Below, piece by piece: positions 54,236 to 63,801 of a DNA stretch of 64,000 nt (position 1 is its first letter; each line of letters starts with the position of its first letter). The DNA comes from Azospirillum sp. RU38E (GTDB lineage Bacteria; Pseudomonadota; Alphaproteobacteria; Azospirillales; Azospirillaceae). The DNA is taken from contig NZ_FZOI01000002.1 of assembly GCF_900188385.1 (NCBI RefSeq), forward strand, positions 431,667 through 495,666, given 5' to 3'. The notes beneath the pieces were generated by a model. It saw nothing but the letters and a program-made list of their open reading frames with translations, did no database searches and was not told the DNA's origin. Made by a program: the position numbers and the translations under genes.

Positions 54236-55474
54236 GTGCAGACAGAAGCGAAACGGGACAGGGTACTGTTTCTGGTTATCCTGGCGGGGGCCTTGGTTAT
54301 CAGCGCCGCCCTGGGCGCGCGCCAGACCTTTGGCCTGTTCTTGGCCCCGATCTCCCAGGAACATGCGGTCCCCCTCACCCTGGTCGCCCTTGCGGTGGCA
54401 TTGCATAATCTGACATGGGGCTTTGCGCAGCCCTTTGCCGGCGCCTTGGCTGACCGGTTCGGTGCCGCACCGGTGATTGCGGTGGGCGCGCTGGCCTTGG
54501 GACTGGGGTTGGCCATGACCGCCCTGTTCTCCGGCGCCCTGCCCCTGATCCTGGGCATGGGGCTGCTGGTCGGGCTGGGGATCAGTTGTACCAGCTTTGG
54601 TGTGGTGATGACGGCGGTGGGCAAGCGTGCCCTGCCGGAACAGCGCAGCATGGCCATGGGGATCGTCAGCGCTGGCGGTTCGGTGGGGCAGGTCTTGATG
54701 GTGCCGCTGGCGCAGATGGTCCAGGCCGGCTGGGGGATGCAGGCCGGGTTGCTGGCCCTGGTTGCTGTGGTGCTGGCGGTGGCACCGCTGGGCCTGTTGC
54801 TGGATGGTCGCCACCGGGCGGTAAAACCGGCCGAGGAGAGCACACAGACGACGCAACCGCCGGCGCTGCCGATGCGCCAGGCCCTGCTGTCAGCCTGGAA
54901 CCATCCAGGATACCGGCTGTTGACGCTGGGTTTCTTCACCTGTGGCTTTCAACTGGCCTTCATCGGCACCCACCTGCCCGGCTATCTGCAGCTCTGCCAT
55001 ATGCCGGCCGGCCTCAGCGCCACGGCCCTGGCGCTGATCGGCCTGTTCAATATGGCGGGAAGCTGGATCTGTGGCTGGCTGGGCGGGCATTTCCGCCAGC
55101 ATCATGTGCTGGGCTGGCTGTACCTGCTGCGGGGGGCTGCCATCGCCCTGTTCGTGCTGGCACCCAAGACAGAATGGTCGGTGATGCTGTTTGCTGCCGT
55201 CATGGGCATGGCTTGGCTGGGTACGGTGCCGCTGACCAGCGGGTTGATCGCCCGCTTCTTCGGTGTCCGCCATCTGGGCACCCTGTTCGGCATCTGTTTC
55301 ATGAGCCATCAGGTCGGCTCCTTCATCGGGGCCTGGGCCGGGGGTGTCGTCTTCGACCTGACCGGTTCCTATGACCTGATCTGGGCGGCAACGGCCTTGT
55401 CCGGCGCCATGGCTGCGGCCCTGCATTTCCCCATCAAGGACCGACCGGGCCCCATCGCCACGCAGCCGGCCTGA
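54236..55474 (+). CDS. MFS transporter
   Basis: 412 residues from a GTG at 54236 with GGAGGGG about 6 nt upstream; a GTG at 54230 overlaps that site. Twelve membrane helices; 'GARQTFGLFLAPISQEHAVP' and 'PFAGALADRFGAAPVIAVGA' resemble the MCT-like (monocarboxylate) or OFA branch. 'TSFGVVMTAVGKRALPEQRS' is the loop 4-5 region. The substrate is not indicated by neighbours. Confidence 0.85.
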   Translation: MQTEAKRDRVLFLVILAGALVISAALGARQTFGLFLAPISQEHAVPLTLVALAVALHNLTWGFAQPFAGALADRFGAAPVIAVGALALGLGLAMTALFSGALPLILGMGLLVGLGISCTSFGVVMTAVGKRALPEQRSMAMGIVSAGGSVGQVLMVPLAQMVQAGWGMQAGLLALVAVVLAVAPLGLLLDGRHRAVKPAEESTQTTQPPALPMRQALLSAWNHPGYRLLTLGFFTCGFQLAFIGTHLPGYLQLCHMPAGLSATALALIGLFNMAGSWICGWLGGHFRQHHVLGWLYLLRGAAIALFVLAPKTEWSVMLFAAVMGMAWLGTVPLTSGLIARFFGVRHLGTLFGICFMSHQVGSFIGAWAGGVVFDLTGSYDLIWAATALSGAMAAALHFPIKDRPGPIATQPA

Positions 55475-55481
55475 AAAGCAA

Positions 55482-55509
55482 AGCGCCGCCGGGGCGAGCC
55501 GGCGGCGCT
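55482..55509. terminator. Bidirectional terminator
   Basis: 11-bp perfect stem AGCGCCGCCGG/CCGGCGGCGCT with a 6-nt loop between two convergent MFS genes. A-rich sequence precedes and GCGTTT follows. Confidence 0.75.
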
Positions 55510-55533
55510 GCGTTTACGAACCGAAAAGAAGGA

Positions 55534-56829
55534 TCAGTGCTTCGGTTCCTCGCTGATTTCCACCGGTGCCATGCGGGGGGTGAGCAGATGCACCACCAGC
55601 AACGCCAGCAGATAGGCCGTAGAGGCGACGATGAAAATCGGCGTGTAAGTACCAACCTTGTCCAGCACCCAGCCGGCATATTTGGCCATGGCCATGCCGC
55701 CGATGGCCCCCAGCATCCCGCCGATGCCAACCACCGATCCCACCGCCGCGCGGGGGAACACATCGCTGGGCAGCGTGTAGAGATTGGCGGAAAAGCCCTG
55801 ATGCGCCGCCGTGGCCAGCCCGATGATCAAAACTGCCACCCACAGCGTATCGGCATTGGCGGCAAAGGCCACCGGCAGGGCGAACAGGGCGCAGATCAAC
55901 ATGGCCAGCTTACGGGCGCGGTTAAGGCTGTAGCCGCGATGCATCAGGCGCGAGGACAGCCAGCCGCCCGCCACGCTGCCCACGTCAGACAGCAGATAGA
56001 TGGCGACCAGCGGAATGCCGAAAGTCTTCAGGTCCAGCCCATGCCGCTTGGCCAGGAAGTCCGGCAGCCAGAACAGAAACATCCACCAGATCGGGTCAAT
56101 CAGGAACTTGCCCAGCGCATAGGCCCAGGTTTCCCGGACGCGCAACAGCCGGAACCAGCCAATCCGGTGCCCCGGATCGGGCGGATCGCTGCTGATATAG
56201 GCCAACTCTGACTGTGTGACCTTGGGATGTTTGGACGGGTGGCGATAGAGGATCAGCCAAAGGGGCAACCAGATCAGGCTGAACAAGCCGGTGACAATGA
56301 AGGCCATCTCCCAGCCCCAGGCCAGGGTGACAGCCGGCACGATCAGCGGAGTGGCGATGGCACCGATATTGGTGCCGGCATTGAAAATGCCGGTGGCGAA
56401 GGCCCGCTCCTTTTTGGGGAACCATTCGGCCACCGCCTTGATGCCACCCGGAAAACCACCCCCTTCACCCACACCCAACACGACGCGGGCCAGGATAAAG
56501 CCCATCAAATCGCGGGCCGCCGCATGGGCGAAATGGCCAATGGTCCAGATGACGAAAGCCAAGGCGAAGCCCAACCGCGCGCCCAGGCGATCCACAATAT
56601 TGCCAAAGACGATATAGGCAATGGCATAGCTGGCCTGAAACCAGAAGATGATGTTAGCATAGTCGGTTTCCGACCAGCCCATTTCTTTGGACAGGGTGGG
56701 TTTCAACACCCCGATCATTTGACGATCAACATAGTTGATGGTCATCGCCGCGAACAGCAGCGCTACAACAACCCAACGATAGCGGCCGATTGGCACCGCC
56801 GGTTGCGGGACATCATTCACGCCCGACAT
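55534..56829 (-). CDS. MFS transporter, hexuronate (ExuT) type
   Basis: 431 residues, 12 membrane helices. 'AMTINYVDRQMIGVLKPTLS', 'GNIVDRLGARLGFALAFVIW' and 'LGVGEGGGFPGGIKAVAEWF' are signatures of the anion:cation symporter group including ExuT and GarP. GGGAGG lies 6 nt before the ATG. Located next to pectate lyases and a partial kduD, it probably imports galacturonate or an unsaturated oligogalacturonate across the inner membrane. Confidence 0.88.
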   Translation of the reverse strand: MSGVNDVPQPAVPIGRYRWVVVALLFAAMTINYVDRQMIGVLKPTLSKEMGWSETDYANIIFWFQASYAIAYIVFGNIVDRLGARLGFALAFVIWTIGHFAHAAARDLMGFILARVVLGVGEGGGFPGGIKAVAEWFPKKERAFATGIFNAGTNIGAIATPLIVPAVTLAWGWEMAFIVTGLFSLIWLPLWLILYRHPSKHPKVTQSELAYISSDPPDPGHRIGWFRLLRVRETWAYALGKFLIDPIWWMFLFWLPDFLAKRHGLDLKTFGIPLVAIYLLSDVGSVAGGWLSSRLMHRGYSLNRARKLAMLICALFALPVAFAANADTLWVAVLIIGLATAAHQGFSANLYTLPSDVFPRAAVGSVVGIGGMLGAIGGMAMAKYAGWVLDKVGTYTPIFIVASTAYLLALLVVHLLTPRMAPVEISEEPKH

Positions 56830-56958
56830 GGGTTTCCTCCCTGAATGACATGGTCACGGGCGAAAGCATGTCCGCCCCAGGCTGACACAAAAGGGGGGTT
56901 GATCTCCCCCTTTATTCTCTTCCAACGCCGCTCCATCTTTGAGCGGCGATAATTTTTC

Positions 56959-57783
56959 TTATTCCAGTGGCTGGGCGGGGACAAAGCGAACCTTCAGTTC
57001 CCCCACCCCTTCCATTGTCACCATTGCCTCGTCACCCGGTTCCACCCGATGGACACCGGTGATGGCGCCGGTGGAAACCCAGGCGCCCTGCTGCAAAATG
57101 ATCCCGCGCTGTCCCAGATTGCGCAGCAGGAAGCGCAGGGCGCGGCCCGGCCCGCCGGGAATGGCGGTCAGCGGCTTCTCGCCGATCCGTTCGCCATTCA
57201 CCAGTGTTTCCACCTGCAAACCCGGCGGTTCCGGGCCCAGCAGTGTTTCCAGGTCGCCCGCCAGCCGCTGCCCGATAACCACCCCGGCATTATTGCCAAA
57301 ATCGCTCACCACCACCGCCGGCCCCAGATCATTGATGGCCGACAGCGGGCTGCCCGCCGGTTCAATGCCCAGATGGGCAGCGGTAACCAGGGGGGCCAAA
57401 GGGGCATCTTCCGCAATACTGCCAGGGGCAATGTCACAGGCGATGTGCAACAGAAGTTCCGCCTCCACCGCCGTGAAGCCGCCCTCGATGGCGCGGATAT
57501 CGACAATCTCGCCCGGCTCTGCCGTGCGGATGGTACGGGCGAAGATCGGGCCCGCCAACCGCTCCTGCGGATAAAGGTCCCGGACGCCGGGAGCGATAAA
57601 GCCGACCTTCCAACCCGCAACCGCATCCGGCCACTCCTGGATGGCCGCATTCTGAATCAGATAGGCCGCTTCCAGCGTTGCCGGAATCGGCCCCGGATAA
57701 TCCGGCAACGAACGCCCTGCCCGGCGCGCTTCACGAAAGGCGCGCCGGATGCCGGCTGTCAGATCATCGCCATCGTCAGGCAT
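56959..57783 (-). CDS. 2-keto-4-pentenoate hydratase-like protein (MhpD/FAH family)
   Basis: 274 residues. 'AAYLIQNAAIQEW', 'GWKVGFIAPGVRDLY', 'FTAVEAELLLHIACDI' with paired Glu for metal, and 'GVVIGQRLAGDLETL' fit the hydratase/decarboxylase branch. Its usual role is in meta-cleavage of aromatics, adding water to a 2-oxo-4-enoate. Here it is beside pectin genes and divergent from a pectate lyase across a shared promoter gap, so it may act on a 2-keto acid from uronate breakdown; this is inference. Confidence 0.82.
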   Translation of the reverse strand: MPDDGDDLTAGIRRAFREARRAGRSLPDYPGPIPATLEAAYLIQNAAIQEWPDAVAGWKVGFIAPGVRDLYPQERLAGPIFARTIRTAEPGEIVDIRAIEGGFTAVEAELLLHIACDIAPGSIAEDAPLAPLVTAAHLGIEPAGSPLSAINDLGPAVVVSDFGNNAGVVIGQRLAGDLETLLGPEPPGLQVETLVNGERIGEKPLTAIPGGPGRALRFLLRNLGQRGIILQQGAWVSTGAITGVHRVEPGDEAMVTMEGVGELKVRFVPAQPLE

Positions 57784-57856
57784 TCACGCCCTCCCCGCTT
57801 ATTGTCTTCAGCCCGGGCTGAAGAGATTGTCATTCGTTCCAAAAAGGACTATAGGA

Positions 57857-57880
57857 AACCGGTGTCATTTACAAGACACC
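57857..57880. promoter_or_regulatory. Shared pectin-locus motif, site 1
   Basis: AACCGGTGTCAT (57857-57868) overlaps the inverted repeat GGTGTC-N8-GACACC (57861-57880). It lies between the divergent hydratase and pectate lyase starts. The same 12 bases occur at 63790 before the TonB receptor. LacI- or GntR-type recognition is plausible from the CCGG core. Confidence 0.6.
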
Positions 57881-57925
57881 AAATTGAATTTATCGCCGAA
57901 CCTGGCGAGAGGGAGGATCGTTCAG

Positions 57926-59329
57926 ATGAACATTGTAAAGACCCGCCGACCGGCTGCCCGCTCCTTACCAGCGCGGCTGATGCTGGCGACGGCGCTGGCC
58001 CTGGTGGCGCTGCCTTTCTCCACCGCCATGGCGGCGCAGCCCGCCACCCAGGTTGCGGCCACCGCCACCGGCAAGCTGGCCTTCCCCGGCGCGCTGGGCT
58101 GGGCTGCCGATACGGCTGGCGGCCGGGGCGGTGAAATCATCAAGGTGACGACATTGGCCGCCGATGGCCCTGGCTCCCTGCTGGAAGCGTTGAATCACAA
58201 GGGCCCGCGCACCATTGTTTTCGAGGTGGGGGGCGTCATTGATCTGGGCAATAAGACCGTCAAGCTGACGGAGCCCTTTGTCACCATTGCCGGCCAGACC
58301 GCCCCCTCCCCTGGCATCACCTTGATCAAGGGCGGCATGGATATCGCCGCCCATGACGTGATCATCCAGCATATCCGCATCCGCGTGGGTGAGGCGGGCC
58401 AGCCCAAGCGCAGCGGTAATGATCATGACAGTATCAGCACCATTGGCGGTGCCTATAATGTCATTGTCGATCATTGCAGCCTGACCTGGGCCACGGATGA
58501 AAATCTTTCCGCCTCCGGCCCGCGCTTCAAGGGAAATACGCCGGAAGAATGGCGGCGCAACACCTCCCACCGTATTACCTTTTCCAACAATATCATTGCC
58601 AATGGCTTGCGTTACTCAACCCACGCCAAGATTGAACATTCCAAAGGGTCGCTGATCCATGACAATGTCACGGATATTCTGATCTATGGCAATCTCTACG
58701 CCCATAATGTCGAACGCAACCCCTTCTTCAAGGGCGGTGTTCACGGCGCCATTGTCAATAATCTGATCTATAATTCCGGACAGCGGGCTATTCATTACAA
58801 TCTGATGGCCGAGGAATGGGGCAATATGCCTTATCAGGTCGGTAAGATGACCGCCGTGGGCAACGTGTTCCGCGCAGGTCCGGATACGCCGGCGCATATG
58901 GCTTTCCTGATGATCGGCGGTTACGGCGATCTGGAATATTACGGCAAGGATAATATTGCCGTCGATCAGACAGGCAACCCGATTCAGCAAATCGGCCGCT
59001 ATACAACAGCCCCGGCCAAGGTGATTGAGCTGAAGCGGGCCGAGATTTGGCCGGAGGGGCTGACCGCCATGCCGGCCACGGCGGTGCAGCAGCATGTACT
59101 GTCGCAGGTCGGGGCCCGCCCTTGGGACCGCGACAAGGAAGATGTGCAGTTGATTTCCGATGTGGCCGAGGGGCGCGGCAACATTATCGATAGCGAAAAT
59201 GACCTGCATGGCTATCCGCAACAGGTGCCCAGCGCCAAAAGCTTCAATCCCGATGATTGGAATCTGGATGATATGACGCCGAAGCGGCCGGACGTACTGG
59301 ACAGCGCCACCAAGGCGAAGGGAACGTGA
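57926..59329 (+). CDS. Pectate lyase-like exported protein (PL1-like)
   Basis: 467 residues; GGGAGG RBS. Signal peptide ends near 'STAMAAQPA'. Parallel beta-helix features: 'FPGALGWAADTAGGRGGEII', 'PRTIVFEVGGVIDLGNKTVK', 'YNVIVDHCSLTWATDENLSA', 'GNLYAHNVERNPFFKGG'. This is the pectate-lyase branch that lacks strong identity to plant-type PelC but shares the DHCS and HNxxRNP blocks with the protein at 59372. It cleaves polygalacturonate by beta-elimination, acting in the periplasm or outside. Confidence 0.88.
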   Translation: MNIVKTRRPAARSLPARLMLATALALVALPFSTAMAAQPATQVAATATGKLAFPGALGWAADTAGGRGGEIIKVTTLAADGPGSLLEALNHKGPRTIVFEVGGVIDLGNKTVKLTEPFVTIAGQTAPSPGITLIKGGMDIAAHDVIIQHIRIRVGEAGQPKRSGNDHDSISTIGGAYNVIVDHCSLTWATDENLSASGPRFKGNTPEEWRRNTSHRITFSNNIIANGLRYSTHAKIEHSKGSLIHDNVTDILIYGNLYAHNVERNPFFKGGVHGAIVNNLIYNSGQRAIHYNLMAEEWGNMPYQVGKMTAVGNVFRAGPDTPAHMAFLMIGGYGDLEYYGKDNIAVDQTGNPIQQIGRYTTAPAKVIELKRAEIWPEGLTAMPATAVQQHVLSQVGARPWDRDKEDVQLISDVAEGRGNIIDSENDLHGYPQQVPSAKSFNPDDWNLDDMTPKRPDVLDSATKAKGT

Positions 59330-59337
59330 TTGTGACT

Positions 59338-59363
59338 GGGGAGGCGCCGAATGGTGCCTCCCC
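59338..59363. terminator. Terminator between convergent pectate lyases
   Basis: 11-bp stem GGGGAGGCGCC/GGTGCCTCCCC (one G-T wobble) with loop GAAT, followed by TTT on the plus strand. Confidence 0.75.
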
Positions 59364-59371
59364 TTTCCGTC

Positions 59372-60724
59372 TCAACGAACAATATCTGCCAGATATGTCT
59401 CCAGCGCCGTATAGCCGTCCGGGCCCGGCCGTCGGCTGTCAGCCGCGTCATGGGGATCAAGGCCGCGCTCCTGTTCAACAGCGTCGGGAATGCCGTCGCC
59501 ATCACTATCCAGGGGACCGCGTATTTCCGGCAGCGACGGCCAGCCGCCGACATCCTGCTGGCTGTTGATCACCTCCCCCTTGCCGTCCCGCACCTGTGCC
59601 AGCACCCGCTGATCCACCGGGTCACGCCGCAGGGACGCGCCTGCATAGGCCAATACTTTGCCCTGGGCGGTCAATGCATCCTGTGTGGTAACCGGTGACA
59701 CCTCCACCGGTTGGCTGAGACGATAGCCATCGCGCTCACTCCCCATCACCAGGGACCAGGGGTCAGCCGGCACCACCCCCGCCATGGCATTGCCCTGAAA
59801 GAAGGCCCGGGCCAGCGGGGCCGATTCCCGGAAGGCCATCTGCCCCTGGCTGCCGGGACCGGGAAGATAGGCGTTATTGATGAAATTATACGTCGTTATC
59901 GCGTTCTTATCGACATTGTATCCGCCGGCGTCTCCGTGCCAGTCATAAAAGACATTGTTGCGGAAATCCATGATGGCGCCCTCAGGGTCGGCATCTGCCT
60001 CAATGAAGTTGCCGGGGCGGGGCATCCGTGACTTGTGATGGGCCCACAAATTATGGTGAAAGCTGTAGCGCGCACCATAGGAGCCACGAACTAGGCTGCC
60101 ATAGCCATGCTCCCCCTTGCTATGAACGGATTTGTTCAAGCTTTCGCTGATCAGGCACCATTGTACTGTGACATGGTCCAACCCCTTCATGCCCGGCTTC
60201 CATTTCTGGGAGACCGACAGGGTTTCATCCACCGACCAGCTGGCGGAAACATGGTCCAGAATAATGTGCTGGCCGTCGGTGACGGACACAGCATCATCCT
60301 CTGTCCGGCTGAGATCGCCCAGGCGGACGCGTAAATAACGCACCACCACATGGTTGGCCTCAATGTTCAGCGGCTGGTCCGCAAGGGTAATGCCAACGCC
60401 CGGCGCGCTCTGTCCAGCGATGGTGATGAAATCATTATGTATTTTCAGCGGCTTTTTCAGATGGATGGTCCCGGAAATGGCAAAGACCACCATACGGGGC
60501 CCGGTTGCCTCCACCGCTGCCCGCAGGCTGCCGGGGCCAGCATCCTCCAAGTTGCTTACGATATGTACGGCCCCTGCCCGGCCGCCTACAGCATAGGCAC
60601 CCGCCCCTTCCGCACCGGGAAAGGCCGGAATGGGACCGGGCGGAACCTGCGGGAAAGGCGCGGCTGCCGGGGCCACACCGCCGGCCATTCCCCAGAAAAG
60701 CGCGCTGAGCAAAATCCGCCGCAT
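59372..60724 (-). CDS. Pectate lyase (PL1-like) with C-terminal calcium-binding tail
   Basis: 450 residues from the ATG at 60724 (GGAGAG upstream). Signal peptide to 'GVAPAAAP'. Beta-helix blocks: 'FPGAEGAGAYAVGGRAG', 'QHIILDHVSASWSVDETLS', and 'YSFHHNLWAHHKSRMPRPGN' as in PL1 active sites (HxxSRxP). The tail 'DSDGDGIPDAVEQERGLDP' is a thrombospondin-type-3/dockerin-like Ca2+ loop. It follows the TonB receptor on the same strand, but a canonical terminator lies between. Confidence 0.9.
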   Translation of the reverse strand: MRRILLSALFWGMAGGVAPAAAPFPQVPPGPIPAFPGAEGAGAYAVGGRAGAVHIVSNLEDAGPGSLRAAVEATGPRMVVFAISGTIHLKKPLKIHNDFITIAGQSAPGVGITLADQPLNIEANHVVVRYLRVRLGDLSRTEDDAVSVTDGQHIILDHVSASWSVDETLSVSQKWKPGMKGLDHVTVQWCLISESLNKSVHSKGEHGYGSLVRGSYGARYSFHHNLWAHHKSRMPRPGNFIEADADPEGAIMDFRNNVFYDWHGDAGGYNVDKNAITTYNFINNAYLPGPGSQGQMAFRESAPLARAFFQGNAMAGVVPADPWSLVMGSERDGYRLSQPVEVSPVTTQDALTAQGKVLAYAGASLRRDPVDQRVLAQVRDGKGEVINSQQDVGGWPSLPEIRGPLDSDGDGIPDAVEQERGLDPHDAADSRRPGPDGYTALETYLADIVR

Positions 60725-60754
60725 GGGCTCTCTCCAGGCCGATTGATGGCATAG

Positions 60755-60787
60755 AAAAACGGCCATCACTGACAGGCAGTGATGGCC
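60755..60787 (-). terminator. Rho-independent terminator after the pectin TonB receptor
   Basis: On the minus strand: 11-bp perfect stem GGCCATCACTG/CAGTGATGGCC with a 5-nt loop, followed by GTTTTTC. Located 29 bp after the receptor stop and 31 bp before the pectate lyase start. Confidence 0.85.
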
Positions 60788-60815
60788 GAAGGCAAAGGAA
60801 ACGGGAAGGCGGAAA

Positions 60816-63614
60816 TCAGTACTTGTAGCTGGCACCCAGGAAGAACTGCCGACCGCTATGGACATAGGTGTCCATGGCCTGCAGGTCACGACCAACCCAC
60901 TTATCATCATACTGGTCGGTCAGGTTGATCGCCTCGAAGGAGACGGTGAGGTGCTCATTGATATTGTATGAAGCATTCAGATCGAGGTTGAACGTGGAAT
61001 TCTTGCCACGGACATCGATATTGTTACCCGGCGCCACATTGGTCAAATAAGCATCGCGGAATGAACCGGACACACGGACGCTGAACTTCTCCGTCTCGTA
61101 ATAAAGCGTCGCGTTCAGGGAGTTCGGGGACAGGTTTACCAGCGGTTCCGTCCGTTGGACATTGGTGGCCCCGCTGGGCAGATTATAGACAATGTTTGAC
61201 TTCACATGGGTGTAGTTGAGGATACCACCCAGATTGTCAAACGGTGCCGGTAGGAAGGTGAAGGGCTTCTGCACGCTGATTTCAAAGCCTTTCAGCGGCC
61301 CACCTTCGGTATTTTGTGCCCGTGTCACGGTATAAAGATTATCCAACTCTGCGGCTGGCAGCGATTCCAGGGGCAATTCCACCGTGCGGAGTACCTGGGT
61401 ACTGGCCACGTTCTGGATATAAGTCTTGATATCCTTGTAGAAGTAACCGACGGAAACCAGGGTCTCGCGGTCCGGATACCATTCCAGGCCGATATCCACC
61501 GTATTGGCGCGGTAGGGTTCCAGATCCGGATTGCCGATGGTCAGGGTCTTAGACTGGGAATTGATGGAGCCGCCCGGCGTCAGATCCGGCAGGCGCGGCC
61601 GCGCCATCACCTTGCCGGCGGCGAAGCGGACAAAGACGTCTTCCGTGGCTTCCACGGACACGTTCATCGACGGCAAGGTGTCCCAGTAGCTGCGATCCGT
61701 GGTCGTCGGACGGGTGCCGACATAACCAAAGGCGTTCTGTTCGGTTTTTACCCGGCGCAGACCGATATTGCCGCGAACAGCCTTGCCCATCACCTCAAAG
61801 TTGAAATCGGCCTGACCATAGAAGGCCAAATCCTTTTCCGTCACGTCGCGGTTCTGGCCAAGCTGATTATCCTTGGACAGCGTGAAATTACCGAACTGGT
61901 TGGTGCAGTTGCAGTAAATGCCCAGAATTTCGCCGATTTTATCCAGATCAGGCACAATCCAGCTACTGGGTGTACCTGCCGGCATGTCCATATGGCGGCC
62001 AAAGCCGGAGAACAGCTTGGAAATCTGCGCCACACTGGTGCCAGCCGGCAGAGCGACGGCATTTTCATTGATGCGCCGCCATTCCTCCGTCTTGAAATCA
62101 TACTTCTTCCAGGCAAAGCCGGTCTTCAGGGTCACATTATCAGTCGCATCCCACAGCAGGTCAGCGCGATAATTGACAAACTCGTTCTTCGTCTTGTTAG
62201 GACGCATCCGGATCAGGGACGCATCACCCTGGGCGGAAGAGCTGCTCCAGGCCCAATTGGCCGGGTTGGTGACGTCAAAGCCATAATCAAAACCCGGCAG
62301 CTTCTTATCGCCGGTGAAATCATAGCTGTATCCGTTGGAGTTATAGCGCTCCAGCGAGACGGTGGTCTGTTCGGGGTTATCCTGCGTGTTGCTGGACCAA
62401 CCGGCCAACAGCTTCAAAGTAACGCTCTCGCCAATTCCCTGATCCAGCCCTACCGAATATTGCAGGAAGTCGGCATTCAGCTCATCCCGGCGATATTCGG
62501 TGCGCATATCGACACCGTTGAAGCGCCCCTGGACCAGGGCATTCTTATCATCAATGACGCCGCTCACCACGTCGGTGCCGCCCATGCCGGCCGCACCGGT
62601 ACGGCTGAAGGAAATGGCCTCCAGATATTGTTCCGTGCGATTCTGCTTCAGCTTGGCGTAAAGAACATTCAAATCGATGCGGGTGTTATCGAAGGGCTGC
62701 AGCTGGATCGCCCCGGTCAGGCCCAGGCGGTCCTGGTCATAATCCAGTCGGCCATAGCGCGGAATACGCGGATGCCAAGCCTGTTGTGCCGCCAGATTGG
62801 CCGGCACACTGCGGAATTTCGTGTTGGGATTGGGCGCCGTGGTCGGGCTGGGAACCGGCACCTCCCAGCGGGTGGTCGACGCCCCCTCTTCAAACACATT
62901 GCGTGTGGAATAGGCAGCCGACGCCAGCACCCCAATCTTGTCGTCCAAGAACTTATCAGCAACCAAAAGGGTTGCGCGCGGATTATATTTCTTTGACAGG
63001 TCGTTATAGGTCCCCTTGGCCGAAGCGGCGAAGGTGAAATCCTTATAGTCAAAGGGCTGCCCCGTCTGCAAATCGACCGTGGCACCCAGCGATCCTTCTT
63101 CAATCTCCGCCGATTGCGACTTGTTCACTTTGATATTGTTGAACAATTCAGAAGCGAAGATGTTGAAATCGAAGCCGCGGCCGCGGTTGGCACCGCCAGA
63201 ACCATCGGTGCCGCCGGTGGTCGCCAGCGCTTCCAACCCATTCAGGCGCACGCGCGTGAAATCAGAGGAAAGGCCACGCACCGTAATGGTACGGCCTTCG
63301 CCGCCGTCACGATCAATGGCGATGCCAGGAATACGCTGCAGCGATTCCGCCAGATTGAGATCGGGGAACTTGGCAATATCCTCCGCATTCACCGCATCGA
63401 CGAAATTGCTGGAGTTCTTCTTGGTTTCAATGGCGCTGGCAAGGCTACCCCGGAAACCGGTAACAACGATTTCATCCAACGTCGTGTCGCCACCGGCATC
63501 CTGTGCCGAAGCGGGGGCGGCCAGGGCGGCGGCACAGGATGCCGCCATTAGCCACATCGGCACCTGCCGGCCACACGTCCAGACAGCCTGTCGTCCCACC
63601 TGGTTCTTTTTCAT
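60816..63614 (-). CDS. TonB-dependent receptor of the pectin locus
   Basis: 932 residues from the ATG at 63614, selected because GGGAGG is 7 nt upstream (another ATG at 63620 is too close). Signal peptide to 'APASAQDAGG', TonB box 'LDEIVVTGFRGSLASAIETK', plug 'NLAESLQRIPGIAIDRDGGE' and 'RTITVRGLSSDFTRVRLNG', the pattern of the 'TonB receptor, Caulobacter type' for plant polysaccharide oligomers. Barrel ends 'RQFFLGASYKY'. Likely imports oligogalacturonates. The motif AACCGGTGTCAT lies upstream at 63790. Confidence 0.93.
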   Translation of the reverse strand: MKKNQVGRQAVWTCGRQVPMWLMAASCAAALAAPASAQDAGGDTTLDEIVVTGFRGSLASAIETKKNSSNFVDAVNAEDIAKFPDLNLAESLQRIPGIAIDRDGGEGRTITVRGLSSDFTRVRLNGLEALATTGGTDGSGGANRGRGFDFNIFASELFNNIKVNKSQSAEIEEGSLGATVDLQTGQPFDYKDFTFAASAKGTYNDLSKKYNPRATLLVADKFLDDKIGVLASAAYSTRNVFEEGASTTRWEVPVPSPTTAPNPNTKFRSVPANLAAQQAWHPRIPRYGRLDYDQDRLGLTGAIQLQPFDNTRIDLNVLYAKLKQNRTEQYLEAISFSRTGAAGMGGTDVVSGVIDDKNALVQGRFNGVDMRTEYRRDELNADFLQYSVGLDQGIGESVTLKLLAGWSSNTQDNPEQTTVSLERYNSNGYSYDFTGDKKLPGFDYGFDVTNPANWAWSSSSAQGDASLIRMRPNKTKNEFVNYRADLLWDATDNVTLKTGFAWKKYDFKTEEWRRINENAVALPAGTSVAQISKLFSGFGRHMDMPAGTPSSWIVPDLDKIGEILGIYCNCTNQFGNFTLSKDNQLGQNRDVTEKDLAFYGQADFNFEVMGKAVRGNIGLRRVKTEQNAFGYVGTRPTTTDRSYWDTLPSMNVSVEATEDVFVRFAAGKVMARPRLPDLTPGGSINSQSKTLTIGNPDLEPYRANTVDIGLEWYPDRETLVSVGYFYKDIKTYIQNVASTQVLRTVELPLESLPAAELDNLYTVTRAQNTEGGPLKGFEISVQKPFTFLPAPFDNLGGILNYTHVKSNIVYNLPSGATNVQRTEPLVNLSPNSLNATLYYETEKFSVRVSGSFRDAYLTNVAPGNNIDVRGKNSTFNLDLNASYNINEHLTVSFEAINLTDQYDDKWVGRDLQAMDTYVHSGRQFFLGASYKY

Positions 63615-63789
63615 TTCCATTCCTCCCAATTCGGCCGCTTTGACGCCGGCCCGATTTATTTGCCGCGAGCAAAAGAGCATGAGAGATGCAAAGATCGCGT
63701 TTTATGAGGTAAAAGGCGCGCTCCCCAGCACCGCCGGTCATCCAACCCAACCGGATGACCTTGTTCTTATGTTCCGGCTTGTCTTAAGT

Positions 63790-63801
63790 AACCGGTGTCA
63801 T
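63790..63801. promoter_or_regulatory. Shared pectin-locus motif, site 2
   Basis: AACCGGTGTCAT, identical over 12 bases to 57857-57868, 176 bp upstream of the TonB receptor start and 100 bp from the end of the kduD fragment. Confidence 0.6.
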
